From Chloroflexota bacterium (GTDB lineage Bacteria > Chloroflexota > Dormibacteria > Dormibacterales > Dormibacteraceae), in contig VBJR01000234.1 of assembly GCA_005880175.1 (NCBI GenBank), positions 11,947 to 34,680 of the forward strand: DNA of 22,734 nucleotides, written 5' to 3'. The position numbers and the translations under genes were made by a program. This document shows positions 1-7,610 of the stretch, one piece after another; positions within the stretch are counted from its first letter, which is position 1, and each line of letters starts with the position of its first letter. Below the pieces are notes generated by a model, which was not told the DNA's origin, ran no database searches, and worked only from the letters and a program-made list of their open reading frames with translations.

Positions 1-1047
1 GTGCTGCAGCGCGGCGACGATCTCGGCGAGCTCCAGGGCCTGGTTCTCGATGTAGATCGACCTGCGCGCGCCCCGGATCGCCTGCAGGTACTGGTCGAAG
101 ATCGAGCGCTCTCCGTTGGCGACGTCGAAGGGCTGGCCCCCCGGGCTTGGGCGGCCGTCACGGTAGCAGCCGGCGTGCAGGGTGCGCTGGACCTGGACCA
201 GGCTCTCGCCGGTCGGGCTGGTGACGTGCGTGGGGAAGGTCAGGTCGCGGTCGCCGCCGCCTCCCCACGAGCCATCCATCGCGGTGCGCTCGCTGGCTTC
301 GTTCCAGCGCTGGACGAAGTTGTGGTGCACGTCCGCGGCCGACGGTCCGGTGAGCTCCACGTAGGCGTCGTGGTGGCCCGGGCGGGGGTGGCCGGGCGCC
401 GCGACCGAGTGGGGCCTGAGGTTGATCCCGCCCACGAACGCCGTCTCGGAGGGTCGTCCGGCGTCGACGAGCCAGGATTTCTGATGCTGGCAGAAGCGGC
501 TGTGGGCCCGGTCCCAGCGGGCCAGGAGCCGCGAGCCGCGCGCTTCGAGCAGTTCGCGGTGGGCCGTCGATCCCCAAAGACGCCGGGGGCGTAGTGGCTG
601 GTCTCGGGGTTGGGTCGCCAGAACAGCACGCGAACGTCCAGGCCGCGCGCCGCCGACCGGTCGAGCACGTCGAAGAATGAGCCGCGACCGTCCGGCATCT
701 GGACGTCTGGCGTCAGGAAGGTGACCGTGACCCAGACGCTGTGACGCGCTGCATCGACCGCTTCGCAGATGCGCCGGTAGGCCGGCTCGCCGTCGACGAG
801 TGGACGCACCAGGTTGCCGGCCCGCACCGGGTACGAACCGGAAGTTACGAACGGGATGTGGGTCCCCACCCGAGCACAGGATGTCACATCCCACTGTGCC
901 GATGTAACCGATTGGCAGTTCGGAGGCGAACAGCTCGCGGAGCGCGCCGCCCGACCAGCCCACCGCCTCGCCCGGCTGCGCCGGTTCACCGCCCGCCGCC
1001 GCCCCGCCTCCACGTCGAATTTCACGCAAGACCTGGGTCCCTGCCAT
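1..1047 (-). pseudogene. Phospholipase D-like protein, frameshifted twice and cut by the window edge
   Basis: PLD/cardiolipin-synthase-type phosphodiesterase; such enzymes act on phospholipid head groups or similar phosphodiesters. Reading from ATG at 1047, the N-terminus ([19 protein letters not shown]) is in one frame. Around 852 one extra base moves the gene to a second frame, which carries [18 protein letters not shown] and [20 protein letters not shown]. Around 572-578, at a CCCC run, one missing base restores the first frame, which continues to base 1. The restored frame contains the HxKxxxxD catalytic motif (HQKSWLVD, coded near 463-486), then FVGGINL, and near the edge a second-domain start (SIFDQYLQAIRGARRSIYIEN). 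The second HKD motif would lie outside the window. Two compensating shifts leave the flanks in frame, so either recent decay or two homopolymer errors is possible. Family call is firm; functional status is not. Confidence 0.8.
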
Positions 1048-1203
1048 GAGTGGAGGACGAGCGATCGGCGGAGCGGCGGCGGGAGGCGATGCGGCCGGTG
1101 GTGGGCTCACTGGAGGACGCACTGGCGAGCACGTCCATCCAGAGGGTCTGACCGGGACATTGCCGTCGGGCCAGCACAGCAGCAGACCGGTTCTTACGTC
1201 CGT

Positions 1204-1722
1204 TCAGCCGTCGGTGTCGACGTCCTGCGGGAGTGCCGGAACGGGAGCGCCGAGGTTCGCACGCACCTGCGCAGTCTGGATCAGCCGCCGCTCCTCCGGT
1301 ACCACTTCGAGACCGTAGGGCCACCTTCCATCACCTCGACTGAAGCCATCGTCACGGCGCCGCGGCACCACGTGGATGTGCATGTGGAAGACGTCTTGGC
1401 CGCCGTCCCACTCGTTGTTCTGGATGAGCGTCACGCCGGTCGCGTCGAACGCGTGTCGTACCGCCCTGGCCACGACCGCCACGGCGGTGAGGAGCCCAGC
1501 GTAGTTCTCGGGCGGCAGCCTGTAGATGTCCGGGTGATGCGCCGCCGGCGCCACGAGAAAGTGTCCACGATTGGCTACTCGCTGATGCAGGCTCGGGAAG
1601 GCGATGGCGACGTCGTTACGGTAAGCGACCAGCGCCGGGTTGACATGCGGTAAGCGGCGCTCGGCGGCGTAGGCGCAGAAGGGGCAGTTGCTGGGCGTGA
1701 TGCCGGCGGTCTGACCTGGCAT
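1204..1722 (-). CDS. HIT-family hydrolase (nucleotidyl hydrolase/transferase)
   Basis: Histidine-triad protein of 172 aa. The family hydrolyses or transfers nucleotidyl groups (AMP-lysine-type conjugates, Ap4A, dinucleotides) through a His-AMP intermediate; the substrate here is unknown. The signature HMHIHV sits at residues 113-118, followed by PRR. An N-terminal CPFC pair at 13-16 with a histidine at 26 resembles the zinc site of the galT/FHIT-like branch. Start chosen at ATG 1722; an in-frame TTG two codons upstream (1728) is an alternative. A GATACT hexamer lies 9 nt before the ATG, which would give a near-leaderless mRNA. The gene is followed at 156 nt by the PLD-like gene on the same strand; those 156 nt show no coding signal. 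Confidence 0.9.
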   Translation of the reverse strand: MPGQTAGITPSNCPFCAYAAERRLPHVNPALVAYRNDVAIAFPSLHQRVANRGHFLVAPAAHHPDIYRLPPENYAGLLTAVAVVARAVRHAFDATGVTLIQNNEWDGGQDVFHMHIHVVPRRRDDGFSRGDGRWPYGLEVVPEERRLIQTAQVRANLGAPVPALPQDVDTDG

Positions 1723-1731
1723 TGCCAACCG

Positions 1732-1737
1732 AGTATC
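1732..1737 (-). promoter_or_regulatory. -10-like hexamer GATACT before the HIT gene
   Basis: GATACT matches TATAAT at four positions and ends 9 nt before the ATG at 1722, so transcription would start at or next to the start codon. No -35 was recognised. Assignment is inference. Confidence 0.3.
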
Positions 1738-1813
1738 ACACGGAGGGTATATAGCCGAATCGGGCAGGATGTGCTACGGTCGCGCTCAACCCTACCCATC
1801 CGCGAGGTCAACA

Positions 1814-2209
1814 ATGCCACAAGCACGATCCGCCACAACCTCGACCACGCGCCGCCGGCGCCGCACCGCACAGAGCGCCGACACGCGCCTCGTCGTAACC
1901 CAGATCACCCAGCTCGTCACGGCCAACGAGCAGCTGCAGCGCGCGAACCGCGAGCTCGCCGAGGAGAATCAGCGCCTGCGCAGCGAGCTGACGCAGATCG
2001 GCTCGGCGCTCGGCAGCCTGACCGGCGGCCGGCGTGGACGGGGCCGACGCGGCGCCGCCGCGCTCGCGCTGCCCGAAGCGAAGCCGCGGCGGACGCGGAA
2101 GCCGATCACCGATCCCGAAGTGCTGGCCAGGCGCGCCGCCGCGCTCGTCAAGGCTCGCGCGGCGAGGGCGGAGCGGCTCGCGGCGGCGCGGGCGGCGTCG
2201 GGCGAGTAA
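1814..2209 (+). CDS. Small basic coiled-coil protein, unknown function
   Basis: Predicted 131-aa cytoplasmic protein I do not recognise. Three parts are visible: an N-terminal Thr/Arg-rich stretch with five consecutive arginines (about residues 14-18), a leucine-zipper-like amphipathic segment (about 27-66, with LVTANEQLQRANRELAEE), and a Lys/Arg/Ala-rich tail. The tail includes a Pro-Arg-Arg-Thr-Arg-Lys-Pro stretch and an Ala-Arg-rich helix. A basic patch before a zipper is bZIP-like in layout only; nucleic-acid binding is inference. Start chosen at ATG 1814 because GAGGT lies 7 nt upstream; an upstream in-frame ATG at 1769 lacks this and would add 15 residues of low complexity. Divergent from the HIT gene. 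It precedes the IS66 remnant but does not resemble IS66 accessory ORFs. Confidence 0.6.
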   Translation: MPQARSATTSTTRRRRRTAQSADTRLVVTQITQLVTANEQLQRANRELAEENQRLRSELTQIGSALGSLTGGRRGRGRRGAAALALPEAKPRRTRKPITDPEVLARRAAALVKARAARAERLAAARAASGE

Positions 2210-2313
2210 TCGCAGGGCCGGACACGGGAGACGGGTTCACGTTGCCTGCCTGGTAGAAGCACGATGCTTCCGTCCGGGGTGCGGTATTGCGTGGGCCGCC
2301 ATGTCCCGTGTGG

Positions 2314-2445
2314 TCAGCGTTGGGCGCGAATCAGCAACTGCCGTGCGTACTCGATCGCCGGAGGCGCCGGGCGGGCGGCGTGACGGGACCACCGGCGCAG
2401 ACACGCCTCCAGCAGGCGGTCGACCGAGGGCGCCCAGTCGAGCAC
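2314..2445 (-). CDS. Possible 43-aa small ORF or gene fragment
   Basis: A GTG at 2445 opens a 43-aa frame, with amphipathic helical character (VDRLLEACLRRW) and a charged end (IEYARQLLIRAQR), closing at TGA 2314-2316. Composition looks more protein-like than the surrounding frames. No family recognised and no convincing ribosome site, so it may be the C-terminal fragment of a dead gene in this decayed stretch. Confidence 0.25.
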   Translation of the reverse strand: MLDWAPSVDRLLEACLRRWSRHAARPAPPAIEYARQLLIRAQR

Positions 2446-2519
2446 CGATTAACGGCCCTTTTCAAGTGGGCTCTCTCCCTCGTGGTCGGCCATGCCAGCG
2501 TGGCAGCCGTTCGTCGCCC

Positions 2520-2789
2520 GAGTGCGGAATATGGCCACCGGGCATCCGGCCGGCGGTAATGATCCGCAAGACCTGGGGCGGCAACGCCACCTGGAGTGGC
2601 GCCCGCACCCAGGAGTGCCTAATGAGCGTGTGCCGGACCGGCCGCCTGCAAGGCGTCGACGTGATCGGTGCCCTGACCGACCTGCAACGTGAGCGGCACC
2701 CCGGGCTGCTGCCCGGCCTGGTCCTGCCCGTGCCTGGTGGGATCGAGGCGGATGAGCACGCGCCGCGGGCGTCCACGAGCCACGGCTGA
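2520..2789 (+). pseudogene. IS66-family transposase, C-terminal remnant
   Basis: Only the last part of the DDE transposase survives. The frame reads GIRPAVMIRKTWGGN and then TWSGARTQ, matching the IS66 TnpC tail (AERAIRPxVxxRKxWGGNRTWxGAxTQ), followed by a decayed helix (LMSVCRTGRLQGVDVIGAL) and a stop at 2787. The catalytic DDE residues and the N-terminal regions are absent. Upstream, 2264-2310 begins MLPSGVR, faintly like the start of the IS66 accessory protein TnpB, but it breaks at once. No terminal inverted repeats were recognised. The stretch 2210-2790 otherwise shows no intact gene. A dead insertion sequence is the best reading. Confidence 0.72.
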
Positions 2790-2791
2790 GA

Positions 2792-3013
2792 GTGGCCCGA
2801 TCCCATCCCATCGAGACCGCCGGCCTTCGTTATCGGATCGTCATCCACGAGATCAGCGACGAGGAGGAACGCCTGCTGGCCGACTACACCGTTGAGGGGT
2901 ACGTCGCTGCCATCGGTCGCCGTCTACCAGGCCATCAGTTCGAGCACAAGACGCTCCGGAGCGGCCCGCTCGATCTCACGGTTGACCTCGCCAACAAGCA
3001 CCTGCGCCGCTAA
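2792..3013 (+). CDS. Hypothetical 73-aa protein
   Basis: GTG-started frame of 73 aa. It reads as a small soluble acidic/basic protein: RYRIVIHEISDEEERLLADY, then a predicted helix (VEGYVAAIGRRL) and a C-terminal strand-like LDLTVDLANKHLRR. No family recognised. It begins two bases after the stop of the IS66 remnant and lacks a strong ribosome site. Its amino-acid pattern is more natural than alternative frames here, but it could be a fragment of a larger lost gene. Confidence 0.45.
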   Translation: MARSHPIETAGLRYRIVIHEISDEEERLLADYTVEGYVAAIGRRLPGHQFEHKTLRSGPLDLTVDLANKHLRR

Positions 3014-3103
3014 CACTCCGCACGGCAGATGACGCGGTCGTCGAACGTTGTGGATGATCGCCACGAGCGCGCGGAGCGGCGCCTCCAGCTCAGGTGGTGC
3101 CCG

Positions 3104-3109
3104 TATTAT
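3104..3109 (+). promoter_or_regulatory. -10-like TATTAT before the GNAT gene
   Basis: TATTAT matches the -10 consensus at five of six positions in an otherwise GC-rich stretch and ends 9 nt before ATG 3119. This fits a leaderless transcript. No clear -35 seen. Confidence 0.4.
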
Positions 3110-3118
3110 GCTGCGACG

Positions 3119-3667
3119 ATGCAACTGCGCGAGGAGCACCCAGACGATCGAGAGGTGGTGCGGGACGTCCACCTGCGGGCGTTCGGCGCGCACGGGCACA
3201 GGAACGCGGCCCTGGTCGACACGCTGCGCGACCTGGTCGCGGCCGGCGACGGGCTCTCACTCGTCGCTGTGTGCGATGGCCAAGTAGTCGGGCACGTGAT
3301 GTTCACGCGCAGCCTGCTCGACGCCCCACGGCGGCTCGTGGAGGTGCAAGTGCTCAGCCCACTGGCCGTGGCGCCAGAGCACCAGCGGCGGGGCGCCGGC
3401 GCCGCGCTCGTCCGACGCGGCCTCGAGGTCATTGCCGAGCGGGCGGTGCCGCTCGTGTTCCTGGAGGGTGCACCCTCCTACTACGGGCGTTTCGGGTTCG
3501 TGGCCGGGGGTGAGCTCGGCTTCCGGAAACCGTCGCTGCGCATCCCCGACGCCGGGTTCCAGGTGCTCCGGCTACCGGCGTACGAACCATGGATGACAGG
3601 GACGCTTGTCTACGCGGAGGCGTTCTGGCGGTACGACGCCGTCGGCGTGCGCGACCCCGACACCTGA
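3119..3667 (+). CDS. GNAT-family N-acetyltransferase (YhbS-like)
   Basis: Predicted 182-aa acetyl-CoA-dependent acetyltransferase; acceptor unknown. The GNAT fold is visible from N to C: first strand and helix with an early MQLREEHPDD segment, central strands with VGHVMFTRS (58-65), the acetyl-CoA motif A LAVAPEHQRRGAGAALV (82-98; R-x-x-G-x-G/A type), and motif B with FLEGAPSYYGRFGF, typical of the YhbS subgroup. Start at ATG 3119 is preferred over the upstream GTG because the fold begins exactly there and a TATTAT element lies just upstream; the 30 upstream residues are not family-like. Stands alone between transposon debris on both sides. Confidence 0.9.
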   Translation: MQLREEHPDDREVVRDVHLRAFGAHGHRNAALVDTLRDLVAAGDGLSLVAVCDGQVVGHVMFTRSLLDAPRRLVEVQVLSPLAVAPEHQRRGAGAALVRRGLEVIAERAVPLVFLEGAPSYYGRFGFVAGGELGFRKPSLRIPDAGFQVLRLPAYEPWMTGTLVYAEAFWRYDAVGVRDPDT

Positions 3668-3848
3668 TCAGCGCGGCGCCACCGGCGGCGCCCGTCTCGA
3701 ACGGCGTCAGCGGCACGCCGCCCAGGCGCCGCTGCAGTGCTGACGCGTCGAACGCGGCCGGGAACTACAGCGGGCCCGGATCGTATGTGATCTGCGCGTC
3801 CCTGCAGTCGCTTCGGCACGATCGACTCGGCGGAGCCAGACTGGCGGC

Positions 3849-4180
3849 ATCGAACAGGTGGAGGCGAACCTCCAGCGACTCGTCTGGGGCCATGTCGATG
3901 AAGCCGAGTACCTCGCTCGCCGGAGGATCTCGACGCGCTACGAGCCGAGCTGAGAGGAGCATCGGAGACACCGTCCCTCCCGGTGCCCATTTGCTGGGGT
4001 CGGCCAGGCCTGGCGCGCGCCGACGATCTGCGGCGACGGCGTCTGCTGAACGCCCTCTTCGAGAAGCTCCACGTCTGCGAGGGGAACGTCGCGAAGTTCG
4101 TGGCGCGGCGCGAGTACCGCACGGAGGTCGAGGCGCTCGTCGTGATGGCCGTCGGCGGCGGCCTGGAATACGAGCGCCCG
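3849..4180 (+). pseudogene. Large serine recombinase, C-terminal remnant
   Basis: Two frame-shifted pieces resemble the end of a large serine integrase/recombinase. Piece one (3849-3953) reads EQVEANLQRLVWGHVDEAEY then LARRRISTRYEPS before a stop, like the coiled-coil segment after the zinc domain. Piece two, in another frame (about 4010-4180), reads RRRRLLNALFEKLHVCEGNV followed by AKFVARREYRTEVEALV, like the final domain (ERRRLLxxLFExxxVxxGxI). The catalytic resolvase domain and zinc ribbon are missing. The remnant ends about 70 nt from the 3' end of the tRNA-Ser gene. The rest of 3668-4249 shows no other gene. Confidence 0.6.
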
Positions 4181-4249
4181 GTCACCGGCAGAGGTGCGAA
4201 CCTGACCCGGAAAGGGGTGGGCATTGCGGGCCCTACAAGTTTCTAGCTC

Positions 4250-4342
4250 TGGCGGGAAGGGAGGGATTCGAACCCTCGAGGGAGCTCAACACCCCCTACC
4301 CGCTTAGCAGGCGGGCGCTTTCGACCACTCAGCCACCTCCCC
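4250..4342 (-). tRNA. tRNA-Ser (anticodon GCU)
   Basis: A complete class II tRNA on the minus strand, 93 nt including an encoded CCA. Acceptor stem GGGGAGG pairs with CCTTCCC (one G-T pair), the discriminator is G, the anticodon stem CCCGC/GCGGG holds the loop CTGCTAA (anticodon GCT), and the T arm is GAGGG-TTCGAAT-CCCTC. A long variable arm (about 4276-4295) confirms a serine tRNA. It decodes AGC and AGU. Its 3' end faces the recombinase remnant. Confidence 0.97.
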
Positions 4343-4434
4343 GGAAGGCCTGGCAGGCCGGGCCTCACCTGAGTCGATACAGTCTACCCGGCCGGCGTCC
4401 GGGCCGGGCGTTCGCCCGTTCGCGAACTGGCCGC

Positions 4435-4887
4435 TCAGCCCCGCGCCCGGACCAGCTGTTCCAGGTGCGCCCGGTCGTGGCGGGCCAGCATCTCCAGCGT
4501 CCGGCGCAGCGGTTCCTCGCCTCGCTCCGGGTGGACGCCTACCCGTTCCAGGTCCGCCGGTGTCAGGGCCGCCACCACTCGCAGCGTCGCCTTTCGGTTC
4601 ACCGTGAACCGCTCCAGGGCCTCCTCCGCGGTCTCCAGCCAGGTGAACCGGTCGGTGAACTCCTCCTGGCCGTACGACGCCAGGGCCGGCCGATCAACCG
4701 AAAGCACCGTCCGGACCCGCACCGCGGCCATCAGCTCGAAGTCCGCCAGGTGGGCCAGCACCTGGCGGGCAGTCCAGCCTCCCGGCTCCTCGGGCCGCCG
4801 CTCCAGGCGCTCGGCCGGGAGTCCGGCCACCGCGGCCGCCAGCGCTTCCAGACCTTCCCGCAGCCGGTCCAGGACGTCGTCGCTCAC
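4435..4887 (-). CDS. DinB-like (DinB_2) four-helix protein
   Basis: 150-aa protein of the DinB/YfiT superfamily, whose members are metal-binding four-helix bundles, several acting as thiol-dependent transferases; substrate unknown. Family marks are the [14 protein letters not shown] helix with its metal-ligand histidine, and the C-terminal [11 protein letters not shown] with an H-x-x-x-H pair. Start set at GTG 4887, whose GTGA overlaps the stop of the nitrilase gene by 4 nt, indicating translational coupling. It is the last gene of the three-gene minus-strand operon; 92 nt separate it from the tRNA gene downstream. Confidence 0.85.
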   Translation of the reverse strand: MSDDVLDRLREGLEALAAAVAGLPAERLERRPEEPGGWTARQVLAHLADFELMAAVRVRTVLSVDRPALASYGQEEFTDRFTWLETAEEALERFTVNRKATLRVVAALTPADLERVGVHPERGEEPLRRTLEMLARHDRAHLEQLVRARG

Positions 4888-5828
4888 GACCCCGGCCCCC
4901 ACGACACGGCAGGGCGCGCCGTCTCGTCCACCTCCAGCCGGAACACGTCCGGCCGGGCGTAGTGGCCGACCACGTCGAGGTCGAACTTGGCCCGGGCGAT
5001 GTCGGCCAGGTCCAGCTCCGCGCACAGGATCGTCTCGCCCTCGTGGTCCGGACCCGCCAGCACGTCGCCCAGCGGCCCCACGATGCAGCTGCCGCCCCGC
5101 ATCAGCACCTCGTCCGGCGCCGCCGCCAGCTCGTTCGGCACGTCCGCAGGGTAGTCGCTCCGGCGCGCGAACTGACAGCACGACAGCACGAAGCAGCGGC
5201 CCTCCAGTGCGATGTGCCGGACCGTCGGCAGCCACGTCTCCCGCGCGTCCGCCGTCGGCGCGCAGTACAGCTGCACGCCCTTCGCGTACATCGCCGTCCG
5301 CAGCAGCGGCATGTAGTTCTCCCAGCAGATCACCGCGCCCAGCCGCCCCAGCGGCGTGTCCAGGACCGGCAGCGTCGAGCCGTCGCCGAACCCCCAGACC
5401 ACCCGCTCGGCCGCGGTCGGCATCAGCTTGCGGTGCTTGCCCAGGTAGCCGGCGGGGGAGAGGAACAGCACCGTGCAGTACAGCGTCCCGCCCTGGCGCT
5501 CGACCACGCCCACGACCAGGTGCAGCCCGGTCGCCCGCGCCACGGCAGCCAGACGATCGACGACGGGCCCCGGCGCCTCCACGGCCGCGTCCCAGTAGCG
5601 GCGGAAGTGGTCGCGCCCCTCCGCGCTCCGCTCCCCGACGACGGTCCCGAACGTCAGGCCCCGCGGGTAGCCGCCGACGAATGCCTCCGGAAAGACGGCC
5701 AGGTCACAGCCCGCCCGCGCCGCGTCCGCGGCCAGGTCCTCCAGCTTGTCCAGCGTCCGCTCCCGGTCGAACACGACCGACGCGGCCTGGACGACCGCGG
5801 CTCGGACCGTCCGGCTACCCGTCGTCAT
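4884..5828 (-). CDS. Nitrilase (carbon-nitrogen hydrolase family)
   Basis: 314-aa C-N hydrolase close to true nitrilases, which convert organic nitriles to carboxylic acids and ammonia. The catalytic triad is visible: Glu48 in [12 protein letters not shown], Lys134 in KHRKLMPT and Cys168 in VICWENYMP. Further nitrilase-type segments are [10 protein letters not shown] (141-150) and [10 protein letters not shown]. Length fits the nitrilase branch and no signal peptide is visible, so it is cytoplasmic. The ATG at 5828 overlaps the upstream gene by 14 nt and the 3' end overlaps the DinB-like gene by 4 nt, so the three are probably made from one mRNA. Natural substrate cannot be inferred from the sequence. 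Confidence 0.93.
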   Translation of the reverse strand: MTTGSRTVRAAVVQAASVVFDRERTLDKLEDLAADAARAGCDLAVFPEAFVGGYPRGLTFGTVVGERSAEGRDHFRRYWDAAVEAPGPVVDRLAAVARATGLHLVVGVVERQGGTLYCTVLFLSPAGYLGKHRKLMPTAAERVVWGFGDGSTLPVLDTPLGRLGAVICWENYMPLLRTAMYAKGVQLYCAPTADARETWLPTVRHIALEGRCFVLSCCQFARRSDYPADVPNELAAAPDEVLMRGGSCIVGPLGDVLAGPDHEGETILCAELDLADIARAKFDLDVVGHYARPDVFRLEVDETARPAVSWGPGS

Positions 5829-6702
5829 CGTGGAGGTCGAGGCGCAGGTCGTCAGCGGGGTCGTCGTCGAACTGGCTGTGCAGCTCCCCGCAGTCGGCGC
5901 AGCGGTAGAACTCGCCGACGAAGCCCTTCTGCCAGACCGAGTAGCTGACGACGCCCGGCTCCTCCACCAGGATCTCCTGCTCCAGCCTCCAGATCACCTG
6001 CTCCCACGTGCCGCGCTCGCCGGACAGCTGCTCGTCGAGCACGATGAGGCAGTACGGGTGCGGGTCGCCCCACACCATCGAGACCTCGCCCAGCCGCTCG
6101 TCCTCGTCGTTGACGATCGACCACTGCTCGGCCGTCCGCGCCCGCGTGGCCCGGATCAGGCGCAGCCCGTTCCAGAACCGCTCGGCCGCCTCGCGCTCCG
6201 CCTTGTCGTGCTCGGCCTGCGCCTCCTGGAACGCCCCCCACATCCGCATCAGGTGGTTGCGGAAGCGGTGGTAGATCGGCAGCAGCCGCGGCTGCGTCTT
6301 GGGCGAGCCGATGATCTGCTCGAACGCGTGCTCGAACGCCGCCTCGACCCGCTCCTGCCGGTCGGTCAGGTCCGGGCCCCAGCTCTCGTCCTCCGAGAGC
6401 CGCATCGACTCGTTGAGCACCACCTCGAAGTCCAGCCAGTCCTCGCCGAACTCCGGCAGGAACACGTTGTCCACGATGTCCGCCAGCCGGTGCTCCTCCA
6501 GCAGCACCGGGTTCACGCGCGTGCGCGCGTCCGGCCAACCCTTCCAGCCCATCACGTTGTGGATCCAGTACTCGAAGATCGTGACCGCGTACTGGAGCGC
6601 CGCCGGGCTGCCCCAGATGCCGGCGGGCCAGGATCGCCGCCCGGTCCGCACTTTGTTGTAAAGGGCGATGATCTGCTCGTCGTCGAGGTACTCGGGTTCC
6701 AT
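5815..6702 (-). CDS. Unknown 295-aa protein with C-terminal CxxC
   Basis: I do not recognise this family. It is soluble, rich in Trp, Glu and Asp and mostly helical, with a middle segment of dense charged helix (about residues 140-185, [19 protein letters not shown]). The end carries [14 protein letters not shown] followed by an Asp-rich tail (DDDPADDL). A single CxxC plus nearby His suggests a small metal site; this is inference. Start set at ATG 6702; an in-frame upstream ATG (6816) would extend it 38 residues into the divergent gene. A TAGAAT hexamer lies 11 nt before ATG 6702. First gene of the operon with the nitrilase and the DinB-like protein. Confidence 0.75.
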   Translation of the reverse strand: MEPEYLDDEQIIALYNKVRTGRRSWPAGIWGSPAALQYAVTIFEYWIHNVMGWKGWPDARTRVNPVLLEEHRLADIVDNVFLPEFGEDWLDFEVVLNESMRLSEDESWGPDLTDRQERVEAAFEHAFEQIIGSPKTQPRLLPIYHRFRNHLMRMWGAFQEAQAEHDKAEREAAERFWNGLRLIRATRARTAEQWSIVNDEDERLGEVSMVWGDPHPYCLIVLDEQLSGERGTWEQVIWRLEQEILVEEPGVVSYSVWQKGFVGEFYRCADCGELHSQFDDDPADDLRLDLHDDDG

Positions 6703-6713
6703 CTCCAGGCGCC

Positions 6714-6719
6714 ATTCTA
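6714..6719 (-). promoter_or_regulatory. -10-like TAGAAT before the 295-aa gene operon
   Basis: TAGAAT matches the -10 consensus at five of six positions and ends 11 nt before ATG 6702, giving a very short leader. No -35 recognised. It would drive the 295-aa protein, nitrilase and DinB-like operon. Confidence 0.35.
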
Positions 6720-6784
6720 GGTTTGGGTCCGGGCGGGAGGCCCGGAGGCTCAGGACATAGGAATACCCAGTTCGGGTCCATGGG

Positions 6785-6790
6785 TACCAT
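6785..6790 (+). promoter_or_regulatory. -10-like TACCAT before the moeB-like gene
   Basis: TACCAT lies exactly 6 nt before ATG 6797, the spacing expected when transcription starts on the A of the start codon. No ribosome site is visible upstream, which agrees with a leaderless mRNA. Confidence 0.4.
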
Positions 6791-6796
6791 CGAGCA

Positions 6797-7588
6797 ATGG
6801 CATCGACTGGATTCACTCCCGAACAGGTCCAGCGCTATGCCCGGCACCTGATCCTCCCGGAGGTCGGCGGCGCCGGCCAGCGCAAGCTGCTGAACACGAG
6901 CGTGCTGCTCCTGGGCGCGGGCGGCCTGGGTTCGCCCGCCGCCATGTACCTCGCCGCCGCCGGGGTGGGCCGCATCGGCATCGTCGACTTCGACGTCGTC
7001 GACGCGAGCAACCTCCAGAGGCAGCTGCTCCACGGCACGGACGACATCGGCCGGCATTCGCTGCACGTCAACTCCGAGAACGCGCTCGACGTGTTCCGGC
7101 CGTACGACGTGATCATCGACGGCACCGACAACTTCCCGACCCGCTACCTGGCCAACGACGCGGCCTACTTCCTGCAGCGCCCCCTGGTCCACGGCGCGAT
7201 CTATCGCTTCGAGGGCCAGCTGACGATGTTCGACGCCGCCAAGGGCACCGGCTGCTACCGCTGCCTGTTCCCCAACCCGCCGCCGCCGGGCGCCGTGCCC
7301 AGCTGCGCCGAGGCCGGGGTGTTCGGCGTCCTGCCCGGCATCATCGGCTCGATGATGGCGTTCGAGACCATCAAGCACGTCCTGGGGATCGGCCGCGGCA
7401 TGATCGGCAAGCTGCTGATCTTCGAGGGCATCGACATGGACTTCCGCAAGGTCAACCTGCGCCGGAACCCGGGCTGCCCGCTCTGCGGCGACAACCCGAC
7501 CGTGACCGGCCTGATCGACTACGAGGTGTTCTGCGGCATGCCCGCCTCGGAGCCGTCGGAGACGCCCATCGAGGTCGCGACCACGTAG
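6797..7588 (+). CDS. moeB: MoeB/ThiF-like sulfur-carrier adenylyltransferase with internal deletion
   Basis: 263-aa E1-like enzyme that would adenylate the C-terminal glycine of a sulfur-carrier protein (MoaD/ThiS type). Present: RYARHLILPEVG (14-24), nucleotide loop GAGGLGS (40-46), DFDVVDASNLQRQ (64-76), DGTDNFPTRY (108-117), and two zinc cysteine pairs, CYRC (153-156) and CPLC (227-230). No rhodanese domain follows. The odd point is at residues 84-92. Where family members carry a GxxK motif and roughly 20 more residues before SENALD, this protein goes from IGRHS straight to LHVNSENALD. Against E. coli MoeB about 21 residues are missing, including the conserved ATP-contacting lysine, with the frame kept. 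Activity is therefore doubtful. 22 nt upstream of larE. Confidence 0.85.
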   Translation: MASTGFTPEQVQRYARHLILPEVGGAGQRKLLNTSVLLLGAGGLGSPAAMYLAAAGVGRIGIVDFDVVDASNLQRQLLHGTDDIGRHSLHVNSENALDVFRPYDVIIDGTDNFPTRYLANDAAYFLQRPLVHGAIYRFEGQLTMFDAAKGTGCYRCLFPNPPPPGAVPSCAEAGVFGVLPGIIGSMMAFETIKHVLGIGRGMIGKLLIFEGIDMDFRKVNLRRNPGCPLCGDNPTVTGLIDYEVFCGMPASEPSETPIEVATT

Positions 7589-7595
7589 CCGGCGG

Positions 7596-7601
7596 TACCC
7601 T
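7596..7601 (+). promoter_or_regulatory. -10-like TACCCT before larE
   Basis: TACCCT (TANNNT) sits in the 22-nt gap between the moeB-like gene and larE and ends 9 nt before ATG 7611. It may give larE its own leaderless transcript besides read-through from upstream. Confidence 0.25.
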
Positions 7602-7610
7602 GGCCTGGAC

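Noticed and set aside
1..594. Plus-strand frame of 197 codons at the left edge
   Set aside because: It lies antisense to the PLD frame that carries the HxKxxxxD motif.
1048..1203. Possible gene between the PLD-like and HIT genes
   Set aside because: Frames here are Pro/Ser/Arg-rich with no start signal or family similarity; treated as spacer.
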